A stretch of DNA of 64,000 nt from Wyeomyia smithii. Its lineage: Eukaryota > Arthropoda > Insecta > Diptera > Culicidae. Below are positions 21,470-33,582 of this stretch, in pieces. The DNA lies in assembly GCF_029784165.1 (NCBI RefSeq), contig NC_073696.1, forward strand, positions 52,643,501 through 52,707,500, read 5' to 3'. The translations under genes were made by a program, and so were the position numbers. Every line of letters begins with the position of its first letter. The first letter of the stretch is position 1. The notes beneath the pieces are model-generated. The model did not search any database. It was not told the origin of the DNA and saw only the letters and a program-made list of their open reading frames with translations.

Positions 21470-22788
21470 TGGACATATTCCGCAAAATATAAACTTTCAG
21501 CCTTTCTGCTGTTTTGGCAGCACGGCGCACCTGTCAACTGAGTTCAAAGGAAAATGCACATCCCGCTGCGGCGGGAATATTCCGCATAACTGAAATTCAT
21601 TTGAATTGACCGTTATACTGATCAGCTTTCTTAGCGAGTAAGATCAGTGGAAAAAAACACGCAAAATTTTTCCTTGTTACTTTGAAAGCAATAGCGCAAA
21701 ATTGACATTTAGGTAACAAATCTGTTACTTAAAGAGCAATACAGTTCTTCCCCGGTCAAGTAACAACACATACTGTCATATATTTCGCACGTGTTACTGG
21801 AATACGAGTATCTAATAATAGTCGTTGCAACCACATGCAAAATTTTCTCTGTCGAAAAATGCTCCCTTTCCATCTCCAGTCAAGAAAAATCACAAACCGT
21901 CGCATTGTTGCACATGTTACTAGTTTCTTCTATCTTCAATTCATCCGGTGTGCGTGTATTAGTTCGCTCGTTGTATGCATACGGAGTACAGAAAAAATGT
22001 GACATGAGCTGCCAAGCAGGCCTCAACATCGTCGAATGAAGCACCAAAAGGAGAACACGCATGACGCAACACCTTCGTCTCACTCGCTGCTACTGAAACT
22101 TCGTAAGCTCAGTTCGGCTGGTGCTTGCCGAAGAGAAGATGAACAGTCTTCATATTCCACACGACTGTTGCATGTGTAATCTTTTGCGTTCTGTTTTGCC
22201 TCCTTTCTTTCGGATGAAGTTAAAAACAACTTCAACTGACGAAAATATTGCTTAAAATGAATTTCTACAATCGTCGTCGTCGTCTTCGTCTTCATTTTCG
22301 AACTGAAGCGACTATAGTCAGCTTCAATCAAATCGTCACTTGGATGGATGAGGGTAATTGTTGAAAATAATTTACTATTTCAGTGTTTTTGTTTATCGCG
22401 TCTCCTGAAAAATTTACTTAATGGCACATGTATCACTTTTGCTCAACGGCTCATATAGGAGTAGGATAAGGGCACAGAACAGATATGCAACTTCGAACAA
22501 AACTCTGCAGCAAATCGGTGCCCATGCTTTCGCATTCATTTTTTGCTGTTCCATCCTACATTGATTTTACAGTGCATCGTTCGAACAGTTCGCTCCAATA
22601 GTTTGAGCATGCACCAAAAAAAATTTTTTTTTTTGCTTCAAAGACCAGGCAAAAAGGTGATCTTGAATAGTTGAATCCATCAAAATCAAGTTAAGACAGG
22701 ACCGCATTCAAGAGATTTTTAAAGCGGAAATTCAGTAACAATTCACAATCAACGTCAATAGAACAAATTAGACTAAAAACCTTTTAAG
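21470..22788. other. Non-coding, repeat-like stretch
   Basis: Open frames at 21791-22039 and 22080-22331 show no domain. A CGT/CTT-rich simple stretch (cgtcgtcgtcgtcttcgtctt) lies at 22269-22293. Parts of 21990-22090 resemble, inverted, 24270-24350, possibly the arms of an old element. Confidence 0.35.
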
Positions 22789-22800
22789 CATTCAAACATT

Positions 22801-23148
22801 CAACAAAAAAAGAAAAACACGTTGGACCTCGATATTGGAATTATCATCTGACCCCCACACGAATTCGTCAGGACCGAGAACCCGAGGCCTTCGTGGCTCA
22901 GTGACACACACCATATGGCTACTTGAACACCAACGGACAAAAACATAGAACCACTGATAAGAAACAACATGTTAACATGATTTAATTAGATTTAATTTTA
23001 GCTCGTAGTCGGCAGCGAGGATAAAAAATTTGCTCTTAGTTTATAAGATACTTTATAAAGTAAGACACTAGAAAAATTTGGCTCTGTAAAACATAAATAT
23101 GTATTGTGCCGTGTCAAATAAATGCTAATTGATTAAAAAAAAAAAAAC
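22801..23148 (+). mobile_element. 5'-truncated poly(A) retro-insert with 12-bp target duplication
   Basis: A 348-bp insert ends in aataaatgctaattgatt plus a run of 13 A. It is flanked by CATTCAAACATT (22789-22800 and 23149-23160). The 3' end motif gtgccgtgtcaaataaa recurs at 23828-23845, so at least two 3' ends of this family are present. It has no coding capacity and is probably a LINE 3' end. Confidence 0.8.
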
Positions 23149-23160
23149 CATTCAAACATT

Positions 23161-23860
23161 GTTTAACAAATTTTCTTGGATCGTACACCTCGCGACTGTT
23201 GAAACTATTTTAACCTGTTAGTTGATTCACTTGAATAATTTCATTGGACTTGGAAACTGAATTTCTCGACCAACGACAATATTTTTCTCTCGTACCGTTT
23301 TTTATACCTAACATTGCAAGTAATGCATATCAGACGCGCTATACACAGCACTGCTTACGACATTAGGTACAACGTAAAAAAATGCTTGTCGTTAGTCAAG
23401 ATATTTAGTTTTCAACTTGGGCAACAATGAAATTCATTGAAAATATATATTTACATAAAAACCGTTGCACGTATGCGGGTGGTACTGTGCGATTATCATG
23501 AAAAGGCACCCTCGCTATACCAGTACCGGGGAGAACAAAGGATTCTCTCGGCGAAAAAGCGGCGAGAGCTCATACAGTCCTTTTGTTGAATGAATGGAAT
23601 ATAAGCGTAATAAAATTTCGAGTGTAAAATGCGTTCTCTCCACTTCTAGATGTCGATACTTAAAATAAAGCGATTTTGTCTCATTTTTGGTTCTTCAGTT
23701 GAACAGATGTGATAAGGGCTAGAAAAATTATGCTTTGAAGGAAAATTATGCTTTAAAGCTGATTACATACTACATAATATTTGAATGTAAACGGGACGGG
23801 ACCTAATGTAAATAGCACGTGCAATACGTGCCGTGTCAAATAAACTATTTAAACTAACAC
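23161..23860. other. Non-coding; includes a second LINE 3'-end-like motif
   Basis: It contains gtgccgtgtcaaataaa at 23828-23845, matching the tail of the 22801-23148 insert, but no poly(A) or target duplication was found around it. Confidence 0.4.
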
Positions 23861-23865
23861 GTGCA

Positions 23866-23943
23866 ATGAGACATGTAATATGTAACGTGTAACTTATAAT
23901 GTATAATGTGTAACATGTAACGTGTAATATGTAGCGTGTAAAA
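23866..23943 (+). repeat. Degenerate TGTAAYRTG minisatellite
   Basis: About 78 bp made of repeated 7-8-bp units (tgtaata, tgtaacg, tgtaact, tgtaacat). It is simple-sequence derived and has no predicted function. Confidence 0.7.
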
Positions 23944-24889
23944 TGCTCCACGCAACGATTCGCAAAGCCTGCAACCAAATAGATCAATCACAGCACCCAA
24001 TCCTTACCTCACAGGTCAAAGCGAATAACTTGCTTCGGTTCATCGTCATCATGCAGTTGATGTTAAATTTTAAATCGTCAATTGAAGCAAAATTTGCTCG
24101 AATCTGTTTTCTTCGTTGCTGCCTTGAAGCCTCAGTTCTAGCAGTTCAATCTGAACCGACGATACAAATACACCGAAAAAGAAACGTCGAAACAAAATGT
24201 ACCGAGTGGAAGAAGATTGTTCTGTGCTCAGTGAGAGGAAGAGCGAAACAAAACGAAGTTGATATCAAGTCGAGTTGAAGACGAAGTTGAGTTGCGTCAT
24301 CGTCGCTTGACGATGCACTCATGAAGGTGAAGATTGAAGGGCCTGCTGCCAAGCAGCATTTTCCCCATCATACAATATGCAAACGTTGATGATTTCAAAG
24401 ACTTCAAATGCGTCTTGAAATCACACCACAATCTGTAAACTGCGTTAGAGAAAAACATTCGCTTTCTTGCAAGTTATCTAAAACACACACACATTGGATT
24501 AGATATTTGAGGTTGACGGTTGAGATTCTGATTATGTGTGAGTAAAGGGGACAGAAATGAACCTGATCGTTGCATCAATACAAATGCAGCGAGTAAAGTC
24601 TCGATACACATGCATTGCGGTTCTTGGTTGTATGTTTTCCGGCAGAAACACATACCAGCGTACCGTCATATAATTTGTTACTTTTTGGTTATTGTACTTT
24701 GTGTCTAATGGGCGGTCATAGAACACAAGAAGTAATAGAATGCTGCTCTAAAGTAACAAAATCTTTCCCGTTTCTGTTGGGTGCAAATAAAAACAAAAAT
24801 GTTGAAGTTTTCATGCTCTTGATAAATTAAATTAAATTATTTCATTATTTATTATTATTTTAAATTATTTCATTTTTCCCTTTTTTTCA

Positions 24890-25745
24890 ATCTCACATGA
24901 TTTTCTCAGAGATGGCTGGACCGATTTTCACAAAATTATTCTCAAATGAAAGGTCTATTTGTCCCATAAAATCCTATTAAATTTTATTGTAATCGGATTT
25001 TTATTTTGCATGTTATTTCACTTTTTGAGAAAATCACGAAAGTTCATTATCTCAAAAACTACACTACCGATTTGAATAAAATTGGTTTTAAATGAACTTT
25101 TAAATTTTATAAAGGTTGGACATGGGGTTCAAAGATTATGGAAATAATCGCCTTCTGGAGGGAGCGATTTTCATAAAATCAGTAATATCTCAGAAACTAC
25201 ACAACCGATTTGAACAATATTGATATCAGATGAACGGACTAATTAAGGGTTAACTGATGAATTATAATGTTTAAGCACGAGGCTCAAAGGTTGTGAAAAG
25301 AAAGTCATATTTAAAATAGAGAAAAAATTCTACTATAAATAATCGAGTCTAAAATGATATTTATTCGAATGATATATAAACGAGTCCAACTTAAATATGA
25401 GTACAGTGACGTTTCGATTATACCACCATCAAAAAAAAAATCACGTCATATTTTTTAAAAAAATATTCATTTCATGTTATTTGCATGTGTATGTGTTTGT
25501 GTATGTTCATATGTGTGCGAACGTTATATTTTAAATGTTCGGTATAGTTTCATTGTTGGCTACCAATAATTTGTAATTAAGAATGAAAAATAACTCCAGC
25601 AAATATTATCAAGGTGTATTTTTTCCGAAAATTGAAGTAAAGCTATTTTAACAAATAATAAGTTTGAATGAAAAAGTCTGGGTCTCACCGCTAGATGGAT
25701 TAATTTGGATTTTTCACGAGACATCTCGAAAACATGGCTCATTGT
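24890..25745 (+). repeat. Dispersed composite repeat, copy A
   Basis: It contains 'ctcagagatggctggaccgat', 'cattatctcaaaaactaca', and near its right end 'aaaagtctgggtctcaccg' and ctagatggattaattt. The same modules occur at 53590-54330 in the same orientation and at 60970-62945 inverted. The body is built of internally repeated modules and codes for nothing. Confidence 0.75.
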
Positions 25746-28700
25746 CAAATATCTGAAAGATTTTAGTTTGTTTGTTGTTTACTGGGTTCAATAGTTGGTT
25801 TGCAGTTGGGAGAATTCAATTCGTTTGCAGTTGACTAACTTAGCTGAGATCCTTCCAGGTTATAGTCAATTTTCACATTCTTAGTTTTAGTTTGCCTGCA
25901 GCTTCTTTATAACAAAAGTCGCTTAAGAATGCAAAATCAACAATATAAGTTTTTTCTTTGTTTATGGTTGGAAACAAACTGTTTTTATATGCTCCCTGCT
26001 TATTATTTTCCCCAATCTTGTCACAAGCACACTTACCGTGAGAGCTGTCATTCACCGTTTATAGGGTAAACAGGTATAATACGCCCCCCCTAAGGAACAT
26101 CGTCCATATTGTAGCTAGGTTTATCACAAACAACAAATTTGTCCTGTAGTTTGATACACTATTTAGTTGGTAATGCACTGCTATTATTTTGTTTTGTAAT
26201 TACTGTTACACAAAAACGCCATAATTTTATTAAAAAATACGACAAAATTGCAAGCTTTCCAATCTACCGGGGCAAAACGCCCCAGATGCAGTATAATATG
26301 CCCCATGCAGTAGCTTCATATGGCTGCTCAGCACGCGAAGTGAAACAATGGTAATATTATATTAGCTGCTGGACTTCTCGTATTGTAAACCGTCGGTGTT
26401 AAAATCCTGGCAGTGGTCGAAATAGATATAATATTTATGTTCAGGTTATGAAACTTATGAAAATGTTTTCCGAGAAAATAGGTACAGATATTAAATTCTA
26501 TTGTAGGATAAACAGGGTAAATTTTGTCGGAATAAACGTAATTGCTTTAGTGTTTTGATGATTTTGAATATTGTTTTTGGTCTATTTCTTATTGTTATTG
26601 CCGTGTTATTCTCGAAAATCTTTAGAAAAATTATTAGCAAGTTTAATATATTTTAAACTACTCTTTAATCCGGTTTAGTGCTCACTTGAAAAAATACCTA
26701 CTATAAAGAAAAAGTTCTTTGAACCGTGGTATTGCCCATTTCAATCAATAAACCTTTATCGCAACATCCAAGGGATGCTCTACTTGGGGGCGGTTCCTGT
26801 GGCTGCTCACTGGCTATGCAACAGACCATACATACAACTAACTCGGGCATGCCGAAGTTGTCAGGCAATTTTATCCCCACACATCTCGGGGTAATCCAAT
26901 TTCTCGGTGCATCTCACAAACCGTATGACTATTATACAGTGTATTACTCTTTATTGCATTCTCGAGTGAAAGTGCATGCCACAAAAAACGGTTTTTTGCG
27001 TCCCCAGGACGAAAAGAGGAAACGTAAAAAGCGAAAGCTCTACCGCCACATGTGGAAGGGGGCTTTCCACTTATCGCAAGCATCTGCAACCAAAGGTTAG
27101 CAACGAGAGCCAGCGTCCTACATGACAACGAAAAAAACCACATCATCAACCGGGGACACTCCTGGAATGCCTCCACGCTTAGGGTGTTTGTTGTTATCAA
27201 TTAAAAATAGTTTAACGGGAGCGCTTTTTTGCCGCTGCTTTTCGTTTCTTGCTATCTTCAGTTAGGATTAAGTAGTCACTTTTCGTGCCAGTTCGTTATA
27301 ACCAGCGAACAGGAATGACTGCGAAAGGAGTAAGTACCAAAGTACTTACCATCCATTTGCCATTTCTCCGACAGTAGAGTCCAATTCAAAGGCTCACTAA
27401 AATTACTTGAAGAGAGAGGTATTCATTTTTCTTAATATAGTTGAATGTTTTTGCTCTAGGTAAATTAGCTAAGGTTCCAGTTAATCTTTTCAACCCAAGT
27501 AATGTCGATAATAGAAACTCTGTAAATATTAATTTAAGTAAGATTACACTTAAGCAACAATTCAGAATATTTTCTTTCGAATTGAAATGGAAGTTATTTC
27601 AGCAACAAGCAGTTTCCCAACAATTGTTCACCCATCCAGTTCTTAACCTTCAACATCCATATGCCCTCGTTTTAGCCGGTGAGTAAATAATTTCATCGCA
27701 CTTAGGCCACTTGAGCTGGTGTGAAAATCTATGCTGCACACTTGAGCCAAAGTGCGGCTTCTCCTCCATCAGCAAATCTAAAGTGCAGAGTGTTTAAACG
27801 CCACTTAAGATGCCCACCAGAGATGCATACATGGTGATGGTAGCAAAAGCAGCGACCAACAGAAGCATTCACCCTTTCAACTGTTGCTTATCGGCCTTCG
27901 TGAGGTTTTGGAGCGGAAACAAATCTGTACACCATTCGAATGCTGTCGCTAATTGAATTGAATTAGTTAATAGACTTTGTTTCAAATTGAAAATCGATTT
28001 GAATTCTCAGTAAATCGGGTGCAACTAAACTATCCAAAAACTGCTAAGATTGATCTTTAACGAAAAATTTTAGACCCGTTTTTTTTGTTTGGTCATTTTC
28101 TATCATAAGATTGCCCAAAAATAGACTTTTGACGTAGGACTACGTCTAACCGCACTATATCGAGATACATTCTGAGGAAACTAAAAACCAAGGTGTAACG
28201 TCGGAATGAAAGATTTCAAACGGTGATACTGATGTAACCACATGATGGATCACAATAATTAATATGTCGTTGGATTGATAAAATGATGGACAATTTTGTG
28301 ATTCTTCATATATCATTGTTACTTAATTGTTAAACAGTGAAAATTGATGAAAAGTTTCAAGATCGTATTTTTACGAACAATGTACCAATCACATGCGAAC
28401 ACTCCTTGCACAGACTTCATGAGTGGACACCAACTGTCTGCTATGAAAACCTCTATTCAGTGGCAAAAAAAAAATTGACAGAATCTCCCCGTCCCAATAG
28501 GTCAATAATTGGCATATCATTGTACATTGTACATTGTACGATGAACAGTAAATTAGTAAAAAGTTCAGTTGAAATCCACTTATTCTACTTCAGTTTCGCA
28601 GCTTTCAACCAATTACGAGCAGGCTTTATACAGTTGCAACAAATGTTTTCTCATCGTTTTAAAGTGCTTATTGTATTACTACCCCTGAACAGATTTCAAA

Positions 28701-29572
28701 CACCGATGTCTTAATCGACAGGTAGAATATTGCGAAAGATTGTTACATAATAATTAAAATATCTCTTCAACAAAAGTTGTGTTAACATTCTACTAATCTG
28801 AAGCTTGCTACCCCGTTGCTCGTTTCCTTTTGGTTGTCGTGACGAGTAGATGGCATTTGAACTGCAACCGTAGTGATTTTCTTATCCATGTTTAATGATG
28901 AAAACTTCTTTCAAATTCCTAAAATTAGAAGTTGCATTTGGGTTGCTGTCTTTTTGAATTCTACACTCTGTTTTTCTCAGATTTATCTAAATGACCAACT
29001 ATAGGCTATTTAAAAGACAATAGAAAACAAATATGCTTCGTAAAAATTTTTAAACAGATAGTTCGGATAGCTCGTTTAAGCTGTACTGATGGTTATATTT
29101 TTCCAGTTCAATAAATTTAATTCAATATGACAATCCTAGTTGCATTACGCGGTTGTGGTTTAGAGAAAACCCAAATTATATGCATCTTGACGTTAGGTTC
29201 TAAACATTCATATTCGTATTTTTCAATTACAAAAATATTACATCAGCATCTGCAAGAAAATATTACTAAACATATAAACACAACCGCACAACACAACATA
29301 TAAACACAACCGTGTAAAGATACTGAACATATGAACACAACCTATCATTGCCAGACTTGTAATTGAACAACATTATGCAAACATCAGTTGGAGAGGTTAA
29401 TGTTGTTTATCAAACCGAGCTAGGTTTATTTTTGAAGGAAACAGACGGATGACTTTTGAATATGGCATTTTGTTGTTTGTTTTTCATTGGTATCTTGAAA
29501 CTGATTAATTTTTTTCTGGTTCTGCTCAGTGAATAAATGTTTCAATTGGCCTAAAATGAAAAAATTATGACT
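25746..29572. other. Gene-poor stretch
   Basis: It contains fragments with 'gcccc' boxes (26083-26105, 26270-26305) and a tract with gacgtaggactacgtc (28131-28146) shared with other Aedes-like repeats in this window. Open frames at 26726-27100, 27441-27686 and 28337-28714 show no domains or splice-consistent partners. No RNA genes were seen. Confidence 0.4.
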
Positions 29573-29580
29573 GTTACATG

Positions 29581-29906
29581 CAGCGTTGCCACTAAGTTTT
29601 GAATAAAAACTGCCAAACGAAAATAAAAAGTCAAGTCTGGCAAAAATCTGTCACTCATTTTTGAATAAAATTCCTGGCAGAATTGAAAGTGATGACTTTT
29701 TTTTGTTCTCGCCGGGTGTAGGTAGGTAAAGGCCAGGCACGGCCAATCTCGCAGTAATGACCTTTTTGCGAGACGACGCGGATGAAATCTGGCAAATATC
29801 TGGCTCATGTACAAATATCTGGCAGATTCTGAGGTTTATCTGTTTGTCTGGCACGCGAACAGAAATCTGGCAAAATCCAGATTTATCTGGCACAATGGCA
29901 ACGCTG
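29581..29906. mobile_element. 326-bp MITE, TIR CAGCGTTGCCA, 8-bp duplication
   Basis: Termini CAGCGTTGCCA and TGGCAACGCTG are perfect inverted repeats. GTTACATG flanks both sides (29573-29580 and 29907-29914). The interior repeats a 'tctggca' motif on the plus strand at least six times. Non-autonomous; 8-bp duplications fit hAT or P superfamilies. Confidence 0.9.
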
Positions 29907-30188
29907 GTTACATGCTACATCCTCATAAATTCCAATGTCAATTTCAAAATTTTTGTGGATATAGATTTTCCACAAAAAACTGCAACTCTTTATCGTCACT
30001 TTTCCAACGAACTTGTAAATACAGGATTTTTTTATGTGACTTCTTTGCTAAGCAGTTGTAAGAAACTAACAATGATACTGCTTTGAAATCGGTGAGTGAG
30101 CTATCTTTCACAAGCGCAATTGAAGATGCAAGGAAGTTTGCTTTCTACTAAATCGTTCTTAATTAAGACCCATATAAAAAATTGCCAT

Positions 30189-30262
30189 TTTTTAACATTG
30201 ATGAATACCTTTCATCCTAATTTGACTGCATTAGGATGGAAGGTATTCATCAATGTTAAAAA
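30189..30262. repeat. Near-perfect 33-bp inverted repeat (hairpin)
   Basis: The left arm (30189-30221, ending catcctaat) pairs with the right arm (30230-30262, starting attaggatgg) over 33 positions. There is a single T/G position, which would be a G:U pair in one transcript. The loop is 8 nt. It could be a microRNA-like precursor, a tiny foldback element or a recent palindromic duplication. Confidence 0.85.
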
Positions 30263-30679
30263 CAGTATTTTTTTCTTCTTAAATAGATGTCTGCAAATAA
30301 ATAATCTAAATTATTTTTAAAAATAAACGCTTTTCTTTTTATGACTTTCTGGTGGCATATGACCTTAACAATATGTGGCCACCAATGAACTAGTTTTAGG
30401 ATTGTAAGTTGTGAGAGGTGTCGTTTGATGGATTTAGGCTCAATAATCTGAAAGTAACCGGACGCGACGTCCGCATGAAGCCTTCAACGACCTAGACACT
30501 TGATATGACCCTTCCGAGTAATTAGAGGTATAGCACCGTATTAAGTACTGCTTTAATCATGTCTATTTTGGTTTCGGTTTCGGCAACATAATGGACAAAA
30601 TGCCTTTCTCTTGGTGGTTGTTGAGTTTGAATTGTTTAAAAGCAAAACAAGAAAACTATAAATTATGATTAAACATAAC

Positions 30680-30693
30680 CGCTCGTTTTTGGC
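30680..30693. repeat. Left target-site duplication of the Juan pair
   Basis: CGCTCGTTTTTGGC, followed by a T run that is the poly(A) tail of copy 1 read on the plus strand. The matching copy is at 38467-38480. Confidence 0.85.
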
Positions 30694-30923
30694 TTTTTTT
30701 TTAAAGGAGGATTTGTTAGTAGCTTAAGTATTTATGATAAATATTAGTAAATAATGAGTATGTGTGTCCAATCACAAATGGTGACTTCTCAACACTGTTA
30801 GAAATTTGTAATTTTAATTGTTAGGATTTGTTTGCTTTCGCAATTAGGACTTATCATTCGTAGGGATTTAAACCTACTTGTCAGAAAAGGGGAAGTAAAC
30901 TTACAACTAACTTAATTGCTAAC

Positions 30924-33582
30924 TTATTGGCTATAAAGAGAGCTTATCGTATCAATTGAGGATTGCAACGATTTTTGTCGAAAATTGTTAATAATTTTAT
31001 TTGACATAGCTTCTAATGGTTCAACACCAGTAAGTCTATGTAATTCGAGTACCAAACCAAGGAGAACGCTTCAAAATCATTTTCAGAATTTTATTCTGAA
31101 TCCTTTGGAGCGTTTTCTTCCTTGTTGAACAGCAACTTGACCAGATCGGTACAGCATAAAGCATTGCTGGTCTAAAAATTTGTTTGTAAATCAAAAGTTT
31201 GTTCTTTAAACAAAGTTTAGAATTCCTGTTAATAAGAGGATATAAACATCTCGTATATTTGATGCACTTGGCTTGTATACTCTCAATGTGCTCTTTGAAA
31301 ATAAGTTTTTTATCATAAATTAGTCCCAAGTACTTAACCTTGTCGGACCAACTTAAAATAACCCCATTCATCTTGACAACGTGATTATTGTTTGGCTTGA
31401 GGAAAGAAGCCCTAGGCTTATGCGGAAAAATTATCATTTGAGTTTTAGAAGCATTGGGAGAGATTTTCCACTTTTGCAAGTAGGAAGAAAAAATATCTAA
31501 ACTTTTCTGCAATCGACTGCATATGACACGAAGACTTTTTCCTTTTACGGAAATGCTTGTGTCATCGCAGAACAATGACTTTGTGCATCCTGGAGGCAAA
31601 TCAGGAAGATCTGAAGTGAATATGTTGTACAGGACTGGACCCAAGACTGAACCTTGAGGTACACCTGCTCTGACAGGAAATCTATCAGATTTTGAATTCT
31701 GATAGACAACCTGCAGAGTTCGATCAGTAAGATAATTTTTTAAAATTTTGATTAGGAAAATTGGAAAATTAAAAGTTTGCAATTTCGCAATCAAACCTTT
31801 ATGCCAAACACTGTCGAATGCTTTTTCTATGTCTAAAAGAGCAGCTCCAGTGGAATAACCTTCAGATTTGTTAGCTCGTATCATATTAGTAACTCTGAGC
31901 AATTGATGAGTTGTGGAATGCCCATGGCGAAATCCAAACTGTTCATTTGCAAAAATTGAATTTTCGTTGATGTGTGACATCATTCTGTTAAGAATAATTC
32001 TCTCAAACAGTTTACTTATTGAAGAAAGCAAACTGATTGGTCGATAACTTGAAACTTCAGCTGGGTTCTTATCCGGTTTTAAAATGGGAGTAATTTTTGC
32101 ATTTTTCCATAATTTGGGAAAATATGCAATTTTGAAGCAGCAATTGAAAATTTTTACTAAAAATTCCATTGTGCTCTCAGGGAGATGTTTGATTAGTATA
32201 TTAAAGATTCCATCGTCACCAGGTGCTTTCATATTTTTGAAATTTTTGATAATTGATTTAATCTCATTCAAGTTAGTTTCAATTATTTCTGCAGGTAAAA
32301 AATTCTGGGAAGAAATTAAATCAAATTGACGTGTGACTTCATTTTCAATTGGACTCACAAAATTCAAATTTGAGTTATGAACACTCTCAAACTGCTGAGC
32401 AAGTCTTTGAGCCTTTTGTTCATTGGATACAAGAAAACGTTCACCATCTTTTAAAACTGGAATAGGCTTTGAAGGTTTCTTAAGAATCTTCGACAGCTTC
32501 CAAAATGGTTTTGAATATGGTTTCAATTTTTCAACTTTAGTCTCAAAATTTTGATTTCTCAGAAGAGTAAATCTATGTTTAATCTCTTTCTGTAAATCTT
32601 TATAAATAGTTTTAAAAACAGGGTCACGAGAACGTTGATATTGACGTCTGCGGACATTTTTCAAACGAATTAGAAGTTGAAGATTTTCGTCAATTATTGG
32701 TGAATCAAATTTCATTTGAGCCTTTGGAACAGAATAATTCCTGGCATCAACAATTGCACATTTTAATGCTTCCAAAGCGGAATCAATATTCACTTCGTTT
32801 TGCAAATCAAGCTCATTATTGAAATTTCTCTCAATATGAGTTTTGTATCTTTCCCAATTAGCCTTGTTATAATTAAAAACAGAGCTCATAGGGTTTAAAA
32901 CTGATTCATGTGATAAAGAAAAAGTTATTGGAAGATGATCAGAATCAAAGTCAGCATGTGTGATCAAATCACTACATACATGACTTTGATCTGTAAGCAC
33001 CAATTCAATTGTTGAAGGGTTTCTTACAGAAGAAAAGCATGTAGGACTATTCGGAGACAAAATAGAATAGTATCCTGAAGAACAATCGTTGAATAAAATT
33101 TTGCCATTGGAATTACTTTGAGAATTATTCCATGAACGATGTTTAGCGTTAAAATCGCCGATTATGAAAAATTTCGAACGATTTCTGGTGAGTTTTTGTA
33201 AATCACCTTTAAAATAATTTTTGAGCTCGCGTGTGCATTGAAATGGTAAATATGCTGCGGCAATAAATAAAATCCCAAGTTCAGTTTGAACTTCAATTCC
33301 CAAAGTTTCAATAACTTTCGTCTCAAGATGGGGAAGAGCACGATGTTTGATTCGGCGATGAATAACAATTGCAACTCCACCGCCGGAACCCTGAATCCTA
33401 TCATATCTATGAACCACGTAATTGGGATCATATTTTAATTTTTTGTTAGGTTTCAAAAATGTTTCAGTAATAATTGCAATATGCACATTATTTACTGTTA
33501 AAAAGTTAAAAAGCTCATTCTCATTGGCCTTCAATGAGCGAGCATTCCAATTTAATATTTTAATTGTTTTATTTAAAATCAT
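30924..33582 (-). pseudogene. Juan copy 1 ORF2: endonuclease-reverse transcriptase, frameshifted at the end
   Basis: It is open for 848 codons from 33582 to 31036. The N-terminal APE endonuclease has LNWNARSLKANENE, ITETFL, GGGVAIVIHRR, IGDFNAKHRSWNN and SDHLPITF, all expected catalytic positions. The RT follows with APGDDGIFN, YRPISLLSSISKLFERI, ALLDIEKAFDSVWH, AGVPQGSVLGPVLYN and LFCDDTSI. The catalytic box reads FCDD, not the common FADD/YADD; whether that is normal for this family needs an alignment. The protein nicks target DNA and primes cDNA synthesis from it. Near 31045 a 1- or 2-base indel shifts the frame. The original C-terminus (ELHRLTGVEPLEAMSNKI and onward) continues to a stop at 30924. 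ORF2 starts 14 bases inside ORF1. Confidence 0.88.

Noticed and set aside
21990..24352. Possible large element with inverted arms at about 22.0 and 24.3 kb
   Set aside because: Similarity of the arms (atgacgcaac, cttcgtct) is patchy and no termini or duplication could be found.
26726..27100. 124-codon plus-strand frame with a basic KRKRKKRK stretch
   Set aside because: Basic run suggests a nuclear signal, but there is no domain or splice partner and the opposite strand is open over the same part.
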